A stretch of DNA of 64,000 nucleotides from Labrenzia sp. THAF82 (GCF_009363435.1 NZ_CP045354.1:4492501-4556500), one strand, 5' to 3'. Numbered from the stretch's first letter, positions 1-8,586 are shown. Notes: a model not told the origin generated them from the sequence alone. A program made the numbers and translations.

Positions 1-389
1 CCGACACGCTCTGCCATGTTTACACGCTCCAGGCATGCCGTGATCCGCTTGTCAGCCTCAGCGCCCGACATGCCGTGAAGGGCTGCGAAATACTTGAGAT
101 TGCGCCAAACCGTAAGGTCCAGGTCGAGCGTCGGCTGCTGGAACACCACACCGATGCGTGCAAGTGCCTTTCCGGGTTCACGCGCCAGCGAATAGCCATC
201 AACCAGGACTTGACCGGCATCAGGGACAAACAGCCGGGTCATTATTGAAAACAAGGTGCTCTTCCCGGCTCCGTTCGGACCGAGAAGAGCGCAAAATGCC
301 CCGGGGTTCAGTTTAAAACTGACATCGTTCAGGGCAGTCTTTTTTCCAAATCGATGCGTGATGCCCTGAACATCAAGGCGAACCGTCAC
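1..389 (-). CDS. ABC transporter ATP-binding protein of a PQQ-linked system (C-terminal part outside window)
   Basis: Nucleotide-binding subunit of an ABC transporter acting at the inner membrane. Only the first 129 codons are visible and the gene runs off the left edge. Walker A (GPNGAGKST) lies at residues 37-45 and the Q-loop glutamine in VVFQQPTLD near residue 84; signature and Walker B would be beyond the edge. The GTG start overlaps the TGA of the preceding gene (GTGA), implying translational coupling. An ATPase of this type next to a YVTN propeller and a leucine-type binding protein is known from clusters tied to PQQ-dependent alcohol oxidation, which is the basis for the name. The cargo is unknown and a permease is expected to the left. 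Confidence 0.85.
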   Translation of the reverse strand, partial: MTVRLDVQGITHRFGKKTALNDVSFKLNPGAFCALLGPNGAGKSTLFSIMTRLFVPDAGQVLVDGYSLAREPGKALARIGVVFQQPTLDLDLTVWRNLKYFAALHGMSGAEADKRITACLERVNMAERV

Positions 390-844
390 TTTATGGTGAT
401 CTCAAGCGTTTGAAGGTCACTGCCTGGAACGCCGAAACTGTAGGTTCCAGGCTTGATTGCAAGGAAGCTGATTTCAGCTGTTCCCGCTTCGTCGAATTCC
501 AGACTATCGACGCCAAGCGGGCGGATCTCAATGCCTTCGATGACAATCTCATCGATCCAGATCGCCCTGAAAAACCCTGCCCCGGCCAATGCCAATTCCT
601 GGCTGCCGTCTGCCTCGATTTCAATCTCGTAGTAAGTGCCGGATTTGAGTTCGAGAGCTCCGCTTTCGTTCAGCGGCACACCGGCAGACAAGGTCAGTGC
701 CGGAAGATCTTCCCTGTTGTCACGCGACAGGATACCTGCAGTGCCGAATGTCGGTGCATCGTCGTCATCGTCATCCCCTTCACTCGCGAGGACCGGGGCA
801 GTCAGGATAGCCAGGGTCGTCGCGCAAGCGAGCAAAAACTTCAT
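386..844 (-). CDS. secreted Asp-rich hypothetical protein of the PQQ cluster
   Basis: I do not recognise a characterised family. The 152-residue product has a typical signal peptide (residues 1-20, cut after PVLA) followed by an acidic stretch with six consecutive aspartates (about residues 24-29). The rest is predicted beta-rich, with a C-terminal IKPGTYSFGV segment resembling the last strands of cupredoxin-like folds. The mature protein has no His, Cys or Met, so it cannot bind copper in the usual type-1 way; the Asp run could bind calcium, but that is a guess. It lies between the propeller gene (19 bp gap) and the ATPase gene (overlap), so it is probably a periplasmic partner of that transport system. 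Confidence 0.75.
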   Translation of the reverse strand: MKFLLACATTLAILTAPVLASEGDDDDDDAPTFGTAGILSRDNREDLPALTLSAGVPLNESGALELKSGTYYEIEIEADGSQELALAGAGFFRAIWIDEIVIEGIEIRPLGVDSLEFDEAGTAEISFLAIKPGTYSFGVPGSDLQTLEITIK

Positions 845-863
845 ATTTTCCTCCCAGATTTAT

Positions 864-1835
864 TCAGTTTGTTGGCCGGAACGCCGCTCCCCACGGGAAG
901 CGGCCCACCTTGATCGATTTGATGGGCGCCAGTTCGGCAACATCAATAACGGTGACATCTCCAGAAAGGCCATTGGTGGTAAAAAGCAGGCTCTCGTCAC
1001 CGTTGAATGCCATGTGCCAAACCCTGCGACCGACCAGGATGTAGTCCGTCACTTCATAGGTTTTTGGATCGACAACAGCCACATGATTAGACGGACCGAG
1101 AGCAACGAACACGTGTTTGCCATCGCGCGTCATTTCAAAACCGACAGGCTGAACTCGATCGGGATGGATGCCCTGTATCTCGAATTCTATCTTGGCCTTT
1201 TCCTGCTGGCTTTCCCTGTCGAAAACCGTGATCGTGCCGCCAATCTCCGAACTGACCCAGAGTTCCGAACCGTCAAGTGTAAACTCCGCATGGCGCGGGC
1301 GCTGATCGACAATCGTGTTGGCGAACAGTTCCTGCGTACTGGTGTCGATCCAATGAGCCATGTTGGTCGTCTCAGATGTCGTGATCGCAATCTTCCCATC
1401 CGGCGAGACCGCCATCCCTTCCGGTTCAATTCCAACATCGATCTGTGCCACAACACGTTTTGTCTCAGTGTCCACCACGGTTGTGATCGCGTCATCCTCG
1501 TTGGCGATGTAAAGATGTCGGTTGTCCGGGTGCAACACGAATTGTTCCGGGTCTTCACCGGAAGGAAGTTCGTGCAGAATCTTGCCCGTTTCCGGGTCTA
1601 TGACCTGCACCGTGTCGCTGTCGGATGCGCATAGGTAGAGCACGGAATGGTCGATGGCGAATGTGATGCCGCGTGGCCTTTCGCCAACGTCGATCGTGCG
1701 GACAACTTCGAGTGTGTCGATGTCGATCACACTGATCGTGTCGTCTTTTTCGTTGGACACCCAAATCTCGTCAGCCAGTGCAGACGTCAGCCCCATCCCG
1801 GCTGCGAGCCCAATGATTGGCCATAACCTTCGCAT
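864..1835 (-). CDS. YVTN-type beta-propeller protein, PQQ-dependent catabolism-associated
   Basis: Predicted periplasmic seven-bladed propeller of 323 residues with a signal peptide at residues 1-21. Repeated blade units are easy to see (for example ISVIDIDTLEVVRTIDVG, VQVIDPETGKILHELPSG and VTVIDVAELAPIKSIKVG), each with the YVTN-like turn where VxPDG or a similar segment starts the next blade. Family members are found beside PQQ alcohol dehydrogenases and dedicated ABC transporters; their biochemical role is not established. The gene starts 3 bp after the binding-protein gene and precedes the Asp-rich secreted protein, so the four minus-strand genes form one operon. No catalytic residues are evident. 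Confidence 0.88.
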   Translation of the reverse strand: MRRLWPIIGLAAGMGLTSALADEIWVSNEKDDTISVIDIDTLEVVRTIDVGERPRGITFAIDHSVLYLCASDSDTVQVIDPETGKILHELPSGEDPEQFVLHPDNRHLYIANEDDAITTVVDTETKRVVAQIDVGIEPEGMAVSPDGKIAITTSETTNMAHWIDTSTQELFANTIVDQRPRHAEFTLDGSELWVSSEIGGTITVFDRESQQEKAKIEFEIQGIHPDRVQPVGFEMTRDGKHVFVALGPSNHVAVVDPKTYEVTDYILVGRRVWHMAFNGDESLLFTTNGLSGDVTVIDVAELAPIKSIKVGRFPWGAAFRPTN

Positions 1836-1838
1836 GAT

Positions 1839-3011
1839 TCACTCCCTATACGCGGTACACGCGCTTTCCGCTTCGTCTATTCCAAGGGTATCGAGCTCGG
1901 TGCGCTGATGGAGGAACCCCTCCAGCGGGGCCTGTGCCACCAACGCGCGCGAATGTATGAGCGGGATCGGCTGGCGCAATTGGCCATTCCAAGACCGGAA
2001 GGTCAGTGGCCTGCCCTTGAATCCGGCCAACTCGAATTTGTCCGAAAGCAGGTACCCGCGTATGGCTGCGGCATCCGCCTGGTTTGTACGTGTAACAGCC
2101 TCTCCGATCGCCCGCATTGCCGCCCAAGCCGCATAGTCGACGGATCGCATTGGCCTGTCTGCGGCCCTATCGAAACGCTTTTGCAGTTGCGCAGCGCCCC
2201 ATTGTTCCACAGTCCTGTGCCATGCAGTGGGAACCAGCCCCTCTGTTCCGGCAACCGGCCTGGGTTGCCACAAGTTCATGGGGACGTACCGGCCGAAGTC
2301 ATCTGTCTCATCGGCGACAACCAAAAGGTCATGCTCGGGAAAATCCTGCGTGAACAAGGGCAATTCCTGGAAGGCAGTACGACGCATGTCCGCATCAATA
2401 TCCCAGACCTTGCTTTCACGGATGCTCACACCGAATTTCTTTGCCGACCTCTCAAGAGCATCGGCATAGGCCTGGTCTTTTGGGTTTGGTCCGGCAATCA
2501 CGACCCAGTCCGTCCATTTCTTGCGAACGCCGAATTGGGCAAGAGCATCAGTCAGCATGGCCCTTGAAGGCAGAGTGTGCAAAACATTTGCCCGGCAAGA
2601 TGCATCCCTCAGATCCGTGTCGTTCGCGCTCACATTGAAGATGACCGCAGCGTTGGCTTCCGGCAGATCCGCCAATGCCAATAACTTGTCCCTGGGTGCC
2701 TTGACGATGATAAAGGGTGTGATCGACAGCAGGTCACGCGCGGCGGCAGCAAAGTCTCCGCCTTCTTCCACGATCCGTGCCTCCAGCGCATAAGTCTGCT
2801 TCAAAAAGCGGCCGGTCGTTGCATTGTCCTTTAGGCCAATTCCTGCACCGGCCAAACCCTCATCGGCGGGAACCGGGTCGAGATTTGAGAGTACCGGAGG
2901 TTGTGGTTCCAATTGCTCCAGATAACCGATCGTAACGGCAACTTCAGCATATGCCGCACCGCAACAAACCCATAATATCACTAAGTATTTCGCGATCGAC
3001 CTGATAATCAT
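1839..3011 (-). CDS. ABC transporter substrate-binding protein, PQQ-dependent alcohol dehydrogenase system type
   Basis: Periplasmic binding protein of the branched-chain amino acid (type I) fold, 390 residues from the chosen ATG. A longer reading frame begins 12 codons upstream, but the signal peptide MIIRSIAKYLVILWVCCGAAYA starts at this ATG. The mature protein begins EVAVTIGYLEQ and contains segments such as FNVSANDTDLRDASCRANVLHTLPSR, broken here by a conserved Cys that is typical of the PQQ-associated subfamily. It is the first gene of the minus-strand operon with the propeller, the Asp-rich protein and the ABC ATPase. The ligand is unknown; by context it could be an alcohol, an aldehyde product or a signal of substrate availability. 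Confidence 0.85.
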   Translation of the reverse strand: MIIRSIAKYLVILWVCCGAAYAEVAVTIGYLEQLEPQPPVLSNLDPVPADEGLAGAGIGLKDNATTGRFLKQTYALEARIVEEGGDFAAAARDLLSITPFIIVKAPRDKLLALADLPEANAAVIFNVSANDTDLRDASCRANVLHTLPSRAMLTDALAQFGVRKKWTDWVVIAGPNPKDQAYADALERSAKKFGVSIRESKVWDIDADMRRTAFQELPLFTQDFPEHDLLVVADETDDFGRYVPMNLWQPRPVAGTEGLVPTAWHRTVEQWGAAQLQKRFDRAADRPMRSVDYAAWAAMRAIGEAVTRTNQADAAAIRGYLLSDKFELAGFKGRPLTFRSWNGQLRQPIPLIHSRALVAQAPLEGFLHQRTELDTLGIDEAESACTAYRE

Positions 3012-3175
3012 TCGACCAGTCTCCGTGATCCGAATACGCGTGAACATTCAACAACCAACAGGTTAGTCTGACAGTCACTACGGAAGCAAGGAAAGGAGAC
3101 TTGTCCCTTGGTACAATAGCGCCTCTTCATCAGCTGTGCGTATTTATTCGCGACGATCTCGGGAGGAGAGAACTC
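3012..3175. promoter_or_regulatory. divergent promoter region of the PQQ accessory operons
   Basis: 164 bp between the minus-strand binding-protein gene and the plus-strand pedF gene, so it must hold both promoters. I see a strong ribosome site (GGGAGGAG) just before the pedF ATG, but no operator motif that I can assign. Two-component systems control such clusters in pseudomonads; no corresponding site is recognisable here. Confidence 0.5.
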
Positions 3176-3901
3176 ATGAATTTTCGCAAATGCATGCTGG
3201 GCATCTTTGCGGCTGGAACCGCCCTTTCCCTGACATCACTTGACCCGATGGGACGTGTGGAAGCTCATGGCGATGTAGCGCCACAGGCGGTCGATACGGC
3301 CGGTCTTCCTGATCTCGGCGAAGAGTGGCTCCTGGAAAATCCCTGGAGAGATCCAGACAGTGAATTCTGGGCGCTGGCGGTCAAGGTCGGCGCGTCGGGC
3401 TATAATCAGAATTGTGCACGCTGCCATGGCCTGGAGGTGATTTCCGGCGGGCTGGCCCCCGACCTCAGATATCTGGAGGCCGACGACTTCGGGGACGAAT
3501 GGTACTTGGAGCGGTACCAGAACGGCTACACTCAGAACGGCATTACCAAGATGCCGGCATTCGGCGAATTGCTCGGCCAGGAAGCAGCATGGGCCATTCG
3601 CACTTATGTTGAAACGCGGCCAGACGAAGGCGCACTTGATCCACATTCGGAGCGTTTGAAGGCAATACGAGATGTGATCAAGGAACTCTCCGAAAAGTCC
3701 ATCCCTGCAGCTGAAGCTGAAAGCACGATCGCACCGCTGCGCTTGGAAATGGAGGAAATTGCCAATTCCCTGGAAACAGGTTCCGGCGCTCCTCGAGCGG
3801 ATTCCGTTGCATCCCGGGCCGTCCTGCAGTTGGATGGTTCAGATGACAGTCTTAAGAAAACCGCTGAGATACTGACGATCGGACTATCGGCCGCCGAATA
3901 A
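3176..3901 (+). CDS. pedF: cytochrome c-550 PedF
   Basis: Periplasmic c-type cytochrome that takes electrons from PQQ-dependent alcohol dehydrogenases. The 241-residue product has an export signal in its first 30 residues, a single heme site CARCH at residues 80-84 and a likely axial Met at 126 (ITKMPAFG). The flanking GLEVISGGLAPDLRYL is typical of PedF. The start was chosen because GGGAGGAG lies 7 bases upstream; a longer reading frame exists but lacks a signal at its N-terminus. Beyond the heme domain runs a charged, helix-prone tail of about 90 residues that seems long for the family. Its TAA overlaps the next ATG by one base, so the two genes are co-translated. Confidence 0.85.
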   Translation: MNFRKCMLGIFAAGTALSLTSLDPMGRVEAHGDVAPQAVDTAGLPDLGEEWLLENPWRDPDSEFWALAVKVGASGYNQNCARCHGLEVISGGLAPDLRYLEADDFGDEWYLERYQNGYTQNGITKMPAFGELLGQEAAWAIRTYVETRPDEGALDPHSERLKAIRDVIKELSEKSIPAAEAESTIAPLRLEMEEIANSLETGSGAPRADSVASRAVLQLDGSDDSLKKTAEILTIGLSAAE

Positions 3902-4818
3902 TGTTCAAACTTGCGCGACAAGCAGCGATCGCAGTCCTGGCCATGATCACCATGGCCGGGACTGATGCGTTTGCTCAGAACTGTGAAAATGTGCGTTTCG
4001 GCGATGAAGCGGAACGCAAGCCGCAAAATGTGGGTCGCGATATCGTTGGCCGGAGCCTTGACGATATCCAGGAACGCGGGTCGATCAAAATCGCTGTTTA
4101 TGAAGATTTTCCGCCATTTTCCTATAAGGAAAACGGAATCTTGAAAGGCGTGGATATCGAGATTGGCAAGCTGATTGCGGCAGACCTTGGCGTTGAGGCT
4201 CAGTTCATTGTCACGGCAGCTGATGAAAACGTCGATGGTGACCTGCGCAACAACGTCTGGCGCGGCAAGCTCATTGGCGGACAGATCTCCAACGTCATGC
4301 TTCATGTACCTTATGATCGTGAGCTCGGTTGCCGGAATGAAATGGTTGTCCTGAACGGTCAGTACTACAACGAACAGCTTGCCATTGCTTACCGGAAGGA
4401 CGCCTATCCGGAAGATCCACCCGTTCCTGCCTATTTCCGTTTTGACACTGTCGGCGTTGAAAACGACACTCTCTCTGATTTTTATCTGACTGGCTTCGCT
4501 CGAGGCCAGCTTGTGTCAAACATGCGCCGTTATCCAAGTGCGCGCGACGCCATGTCGGCCCTGGCGAACGGTGAGGTCATGGCAGTCATGGCACCTCTAT
4601 CTCAGCTTGAGCACGATTTGACTGAGGGGTTAGCGGTGCACTTGCCCCCTTTCCCCGGATTGGCCAAGTCTTCCTGGACACTGGGACTTGCGGTACGACA
4701 CAACTGGCGCCCGCTATCCTATGCGGTCGATGATGCTATCCGTTATGCCGTTGAGGACGGGCGGATGGCGAAGATCTTTGAAGACCATGGCCTGACCTAC
4801 ACGCAACCCGATTGGTAG
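3901..4818 (+). CDS. quinoprotein dehydrogenase-associated substrate-binding protein
   Basis: Periplasmic binding protein of the amino-acid (SBP_bac_3) fold, 305 residues, with signal peptide cleaved after TDAFAQ. The core has the usual ligand-binding start (RGSIKIAVYEDFPPFSY, near residue 60), then GVDIEIGKLIAADLGV, and a late hinge segment. This subfamily regularly accompanies pedF and PQQ alcohol dehydrogenases without its own permease, so it is thought to serve in alcohol oxidation rather than in amino-acid uptake; the exact role is unknown. It overlaps the pedF stop (TAATG). No dehydrogenase gene is visible in this window, so the enzyme itself must lie elsewhere. Confidence 0.87.
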   Translation: MFKLARQAAIAVLAMITMAGTDAFAQNCENVRFGDEAERKPQNVGRDIVGRSLDDIQERGSIKIAVYEDFPPFSYKENGILKGVDIEIGKLIAADLGVEAQFIVTAADENVDGDLRNNVWRGKLIGGQISNVMLHVPYDRELGCRNEMVVLNGQYYNEQLAIAYRKDAYPEDPPVPAYFRFDTVGVENDTLSDFYLTGFARGQLVSNMRRYPSARDAMSALANGEVMAVMAPLSQLEHDLTEGLAVHLPPFPGLAKSSWTLGLAVRHNWRPLSYAVDDAIRYAVEDGRMAKIFEDHGLTYTQPDW

Positions 4819-4995
4819 CCTGAAACGCGCGAAGCGGCCCCAAGTGTACAGAACACTTTCAGACGTCAACTGAGCGCGCATGTGCATGGTCTTGACTTGC
4901 CAGGCCCTACCTTTGCATCGCCCACAGGCTTAGGAAACACAGCAGATCAAGGCTCGAACGAACTGAACCTACTGTTGATTGGGCCGTACCCCTTA

Positions 4996-5922
4996 TCAAA
5001 AACGCAACAATTCACCCGTGGTCACTTCGAGCCAGATTGCCTGCGCCAGGCCTATTTCTACTGCTTGCTTCGCCAATTCGGGTGATGCCGTCAATGCAAT
5101 CGCGGTTGAAAGGCCGTCAGCTTCAGCTGCGGTCTTCGCCTTCACGCTGACAGATCGCCAACTGGGGATGGTTTTGGTCAGATCCGGGTTCACAATGTGG
5201 CCATTGCCGTTTTCGAAACGGGTTCCCAAAGGCGCAGATGTCGCTACTGCCGAATTGAAAAGCTGAATGCTATCCAACAACTCACCTTGCTGACCGGCGA
5301 TACCAATTTGTGCTGACTGTTCCCCCGCACGGTATTCACCAATGTGAACCAGGTGGGGCGCAAAACCATGCGCATTCAGGACTTCGCTAACCCGATCCGT
5401 TGCAAAGCCCTGTGCTATTCCATTCAGTGTCATTGCCATTCCCGGTACGGCAAACGACAAATGCGCCGATTGCCTTTGAACCTTGGCCCACCCAACCTTC
5501 TCCGCAAGCGCTTTCTTGTCGGTCGCTGACAGCTCTCCGTCCGCGCGCGCCTGTGCCACCATCAGGGGCTGAACCGTCGGGTCGAACAATCCGTCAGTCT
5601 GGCGGTGTATCTTGTCCACCAAACTCATTAGGCGGGCGAACTCGGGCGGCATTTCCAGGAAACCGTTCGCATTGAGTGCGTTCAATGCGGATCGCGGTTG
5701 GTAAAGGGAAAACAACCTTTCCATCCGTAGCACAGTGTCTCTTGCTGCGGCGATGGCCTGACCTGTCTTGGTCTTGTCGGCACCGAACAACCGGATCTCC
5801 GCTTCCGCCCCGAGTGCACGTCCGCGCCAGACAGACACCTCAGACTGCGCAGGAGAACTTCCGGATGCCGACATGGCACACCCGGCCATAATAGTGAGGA
5901 ACCGGCGTCGACTAGGCTTCAA
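4996..5922 (-). CDS. ApbE/NosX-family FAD:protein FMN transferase
   Basis: Predicted periplasmic enzyme that transfers FMN from FAD to a threonine of a partner flavoprotein. A twin-arginine signal (SRRRFL) is at the very N-terminus, followed by an ApbE domain with SLYQPRSALNALNANG, a DGLFDPTVQPL block, LNGIAQGFATDRV and ADGLSTAIAL. The usual NxGGDIRAxG block reads HIGEYRAGEQ here, a divergence typical of NosX-like members. I placed the start at a TTG (308 residues) with GGGGGAGG 5 bases upstream, overlapping the TGA of the NosR-like gene (TTGA). The adjacent NosR-like protein has an FMN-binding domain and is the obvious substrate, as NosX is for NosR. Confidence 0.85.
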   Translation of the reverse strand: MKPSRRRFLTIMAGCAMSASGSSPAQSEVSVWRGRALGAEAEIRLFGADKTKTGQAIAAARDTVLRMERLFSLYQPRSALNALNANGFLEMPPEFARLMSLVDKIHRQTDGLFDPTVQPLMVAQARADGELSATDKKALAEKVGWAKVQRQSAHLSFAVPGMAMTLNGIAQGFATDRVSEVLNAHGFAPHLVHIGEYRAGEQSAQIGIAGQQGELLDSIQLFNSAVATSAPLGTRFENGNGHIVNPDLTKTIPSWRSVSVKAKTAAEADGLSTAIALTASPELAKQAVEIGLAQAIWLEVTTGELLRF

Positions 5923-8012
5923 AGCTGCCTCCCCCGTTTTGCAAGGATCAGCGGAACGCACTGATTGTCGTCGTCATGAATGGTCACGCAATCAAGACAT
6001 TGAAAGCACTCATCATATTTGATGCCACCGGTCGGTTTGATTGCATTGTAATTGCATTTTACGCGGCATAGCTGACAAGGACTGCCACAAACATCCCTGC
6101 GTGGAATCCAATCTCGCAGCCGCAGAAATCCGCCAATCGCCATCACCGCCCCAAGCGGGCAGATGTAGCGGCAGAACCCCTTGAACACCACCATGCTGAG
6201 CAAAAGCAGACCGACGCAATAAAGAACAAAATACCATTCCCGGACAAAAAAAGTTGTTATCGCGGTCTTGAAGGGTTCCACTTCAATGGCAGTGTCGAGA
6301 TAGGTTGGCGCCAAGATCGCAAGCGCGAGAAGGCCAGCAAGGATCACATATTTGAGCTTGACCAGCCAGAAGTCGATGCGATCGGGAACCTGGATCTGCG
6401 GAAGACGCAACAGTCGGCCAAGATAGTGCATGAACTCCTGCATAGCGCCAAAAGGGCACATCCAACCGCAGAAGAACCCGCGCCCCCAAATGACAAATGT
6501 CAGCAGCACAACACCCCAGATCAAGAGTGAAAACGGGTCATAGAGCAGGAATGCCAGGCTCTGCCCTTCGAACAGGCTGCGCACAACGCCAAGGACGGTC
6601 GCAATGGAAAGCTGCCCTTGTCCCCACCATCCGACGAAACCGATCACGCCCGCCAAAATTGCGAGCCGAACAAGGGTATATTGTCGAAACCCAGCCAATC
6701 TCGACTGGCCCAGCAACAGCAGAGGCACCAGCGCGGCAAGTCCGCCGGCAAGCACCACGAGGTCACCTGACCTTGCATCCATAGCTTGGCGCCATACTGG
6801 AACAGGGGCGGGAGGTTCGTCCTTTATGAAAAACCGCTCGTCTGTCTTGTGTGCAACTGTGAAGTCAACTGTTCCGATTTCAGGCCGAAAAGACCCATGT
6901 TCCCGGACAGCACGGACTGACAAAGACCATTCATCGATCGGATTGAAACCCAGTCGGCGATCTGTCCGCAGCACCATTGCAAATTCGCCGGGTATGCCGT
7001 CCCGCAATTCGACATCCAGATCGGCGTCCCGCAATGAAATCGGCAAGCCATCCTGACTTGCCGTGATCAAATTGGGGCTGGTGTTTCGCACAAAATCCTC
7101 AGTTACAAGGCCGTGGCGCCCTGCATCGATCACAAGGATCGGCTCATCGTCCGGCGACAACTCCTGGAAGTTTCTGAGCTGGCTCAAACTGTCCGGCTCT
7201 AAAATGGCTTCGGCAATTGCAGGAGGGCCGAGATCGACCACCCAGAGGTCCAGATAGATTTCGTCCGGCTCATCCTTTGCCACGGGGTCGTCATCGGCCC
7301 AGATCGAATCTGCAAACGCATCGTCGACTTCACGATTGGTAACCACCCGGCGGCCCGCAATACCCTCCTCAACAATTTGCTCCCAGGTCAACGGTTCAGC
7401 GTGTTCAAGGTCCGGTTTGGCGGCTGCCCGTCCGCCAATCCCTTGCATCTTTTCACGCGCAACCTTGAGCGCGGCAGCAAGCAGCGTTTCATGAGCGATA
7501 CGCACGCTGGCTGTCGCCTTTGTCACACCATCAAGATAAACAAGCGATGAGCCGCTGCTTTGGTCACCATAGGGAACACCAATGACCAGTGAATCGGTGA
7601 TGGAGTATCCCTTGTATTGCGAAATGAATTCCTGAAACGGGGCTTCGCCAAGCCCCGAGACGAAGATCGGTTCGTTGTGAGAAACGATATCCACGTCAAT
7701 CAGGCGCCCTTCCAGCGTCAGAATGACAAACAGATTGATCGGGGCACCTGAAAAACCGGGAAGTGGTGCCAAAGGCTCCGTCTCAAATGCGTAGCCGGAA
7801 ACCCTGCCATCCAGGTTGATCAGCTCATATATGCCGCCTTCAAGCAGGTCCCCCAATTGATAGGGAGGTTCGATGTAACGCGCTGCTTCTTCCCGCTCCA
7901 GTTCCTCAGCGCTGCTTGCTGAGAGCAATAGTAAAAGAACCGCAGCGGCAAAGACGATGTGCTTTGCCAGCCCGCCCAGACAGCCAAGCGCCCTGTTTTG
8001 AAACTCCTCCAT
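5919..8012 (-). CDS. NosR-family membrane flavoprotein with iron-sulfur clusters
   Basis: Inner-membrane electron-transfer protein of 697 residues. After a signal or membrane anchor, a periplasmic FMN-binding domain (with VTKATASVRI holding the probable flavinylated Thr) covers the first quarter. Five or six membrane helices follow (about residues 415-610), containing CGWMCPFGAMQEF and CRYICPLGAV. The cytoplasmic tail has ferredoxin-like CGSPCQLCRVKC and CFQCLDC. This order matches NosR, which passes electrons towards nitrous oxide reductase, but no nosZDFYL gene is nearby. An ATG at 8012 was chosen; a TTG at 8048 preceded closely by AAAGGA is an alternative. Probably an FNR-regulated quinol or flavodoxin oxidation module; its partner here may be the divergent cytochrome c. 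Confidence 0.85.
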   Translation of the reverse strand: MEEFQNRALGCLGGLAKHIVFAAAVLLLLLSASSAEELEREEAARYIEPPYQLGDLLEGGIYELINLDGRVSGYAFETEPLAPLPGFSGAPINLFVILTLEGRLIDVDIVSHNEPIFVSGLGEAPFQEFISQYKGYSITDSLVIGVPYGDQSSGSSLVYLDGVTKATASVRIAHETLLAAALKVAREKMQGIGGRAAAKPDLEHAEPLTWEQIVEEGIAGRRVVTNREVDDAFADSIWADDDPVAKDEPDEIYLDLWVVDLGPPAIAEAILEPDSLSQLRNFQELSPDDEPILVIDAGRHGLVTEDFVRNTSPNLITASQDGLPISLRDADLDVELRDGIPGEFAMVLRTDRRLGFNPIDEWSLSVRAVREHGSFRPEIGTVDFTVAHKTDERFFIKDEPPAPVPVWRQAMDARSGDLVVLAGGLAALVPLLLLGQSRLAGFRQYTLVRLAILAGVIGFVGWWGQGQLSIATVLGVVRSLFEGQSLAFLLYDPFSLLIWGVVLLTFVIWGRGFFCGWMCPFGAMQEFMHYLGRLLRLPQIQVPDRIDFWLVKLKYVILAGLLALAILAPTYLDTAIEVEPFKTAITTFFVREWYFVLYCVGLLLLSMVVFKGFCRYICPLGAVMAIGGFLRLRDWIPRRDVCGSPCQLCRVKCNYNAIKPTGGIKYDECFQCLDCVTIHDDDNQCVPLILAKRGRQL

Positions 8013-8115
8013 GAGAGGCAGTTTTTCTGTTCGGAAAAACTGACGCAACTGTCCTTTAGATCAAGAAGGTTTCCGGAAAGCATTCCCTGCCCTGTACCAA
8101 AGGACAATAAAATCG

Positions 8116-8129
8116 TTGACCCAGATCAA
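8116..8129. promoter_or_regulatory. FNR/Dnr-type binding site
   Basis: TTGACCCAGATCAA matches the FNR/Anr/Dnr family consensus TTGAY-N4-ATCAA at every defined position. It lies between the divergent NosR-like and cytochrome c genes, centred about 62 bp upstream of the cytochrome ATG, so that activation from position -41.5 would give a transcript starting about 20 bp before that ATG. Oxygen or nitric-oxide responsive control of one or both genes is inferred. Confidence 0.75.
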
Positions 8130-8184
8130 CGTCGCATAGTTGCGCATGGCGTTTCCTCCTCTTATCCAAAAGAGGAGAAATCCC

Positions 8185-8586
8185 ATGTCAATCCGGGACG
8201 TATTTTTGGCAATTGCAGTGGTTTCACTTGCGCAAACCGCACAAGCATCGGAAGTCTTTGAGAAGGCCAAGATTACTGCTGGAGAAATGCTTTACAGGGT
8301 AGAGTGCCGGCGCTGCCATGCACCCAATTCGAACGACCCGAGTTACGGACCACCGCTTGAAAACATCATTGGCCGAGGAGCCGGGACGTTTCCGGACTAT
8401 GACTATTCTGAAGCTCTTGCCGCTTCAGGCATTGTCTGGACCCCTGCTGCGCTTCGCGCCTGGATGGAAGACAACACCGGTTTTCTTCCTGGAACAAAGA
8501 TGCGCCATGTCGGCATTCAGGACAGGACTGTCCAGGATTTTATCCTGACGTACCTTGCAAGCCTTGCACCACAAAGTGACAAGTGA
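8185..8586 (+). CDS. small class I cytochrome c
   Basis: Periplasmic monoheme cytochrome of 133 residues. The signal peptide (cut after AQA, residue 21) is followed by the heme motif CRRCH at residues 41-45 and a likely axial Met at 106 in LPGTKMRHVG, so it has the cytochrome c2-like layout (YGPPLENIIGR, then the Met loop). The ATG was chosen because AGAGGAG lies about 9 bases upstream; the longer frame lacks a leader. Divergent from the NosR-like gene and sharing the FNR-type site, it is probably the soluble electron carrier of that module under low oxygen. Confidence 0.88.
   Translation: MSIRDVFLAIAVVSLAQTAQASEVFEKAKITAGEMLYRVECRRCHAPNSNDPSYGPPLENIIGRGAGTFPDYDYSEALAASGIVWTPAALRAWMEDNTGFLPGTKMRHVGIQDRTVQDFILTYLASLAPQSDK

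Noticed and set aside
410..1634. Two long plus-strand reading frames opposite the Asp-rich protein and propeller genes
   Set aside because: Shadows of the minus-strand genes: no ribosome site, no domain, atypical composition.
1908..2567. 219-codon plus-strand reading frame inside the PQQ-linked binding protein gene
   Set aside because: Shadow of a clear periplasmic binding protein; codon pattern is unnatural.
4842..4858. Small inverted repeat AAGTGT-N5-ACACTT after the pedF-linked gene
   Set aside because: Six-base AT-rich stem without a T run; not a convincing terminator.
4996..8012. Calling a complete nos (nitrous oxide reductase) operon
   Set aside because: Only NosR- and NosX-like genes are present; nosZ, nosD, nosF, nosY and nosL are not in this window.
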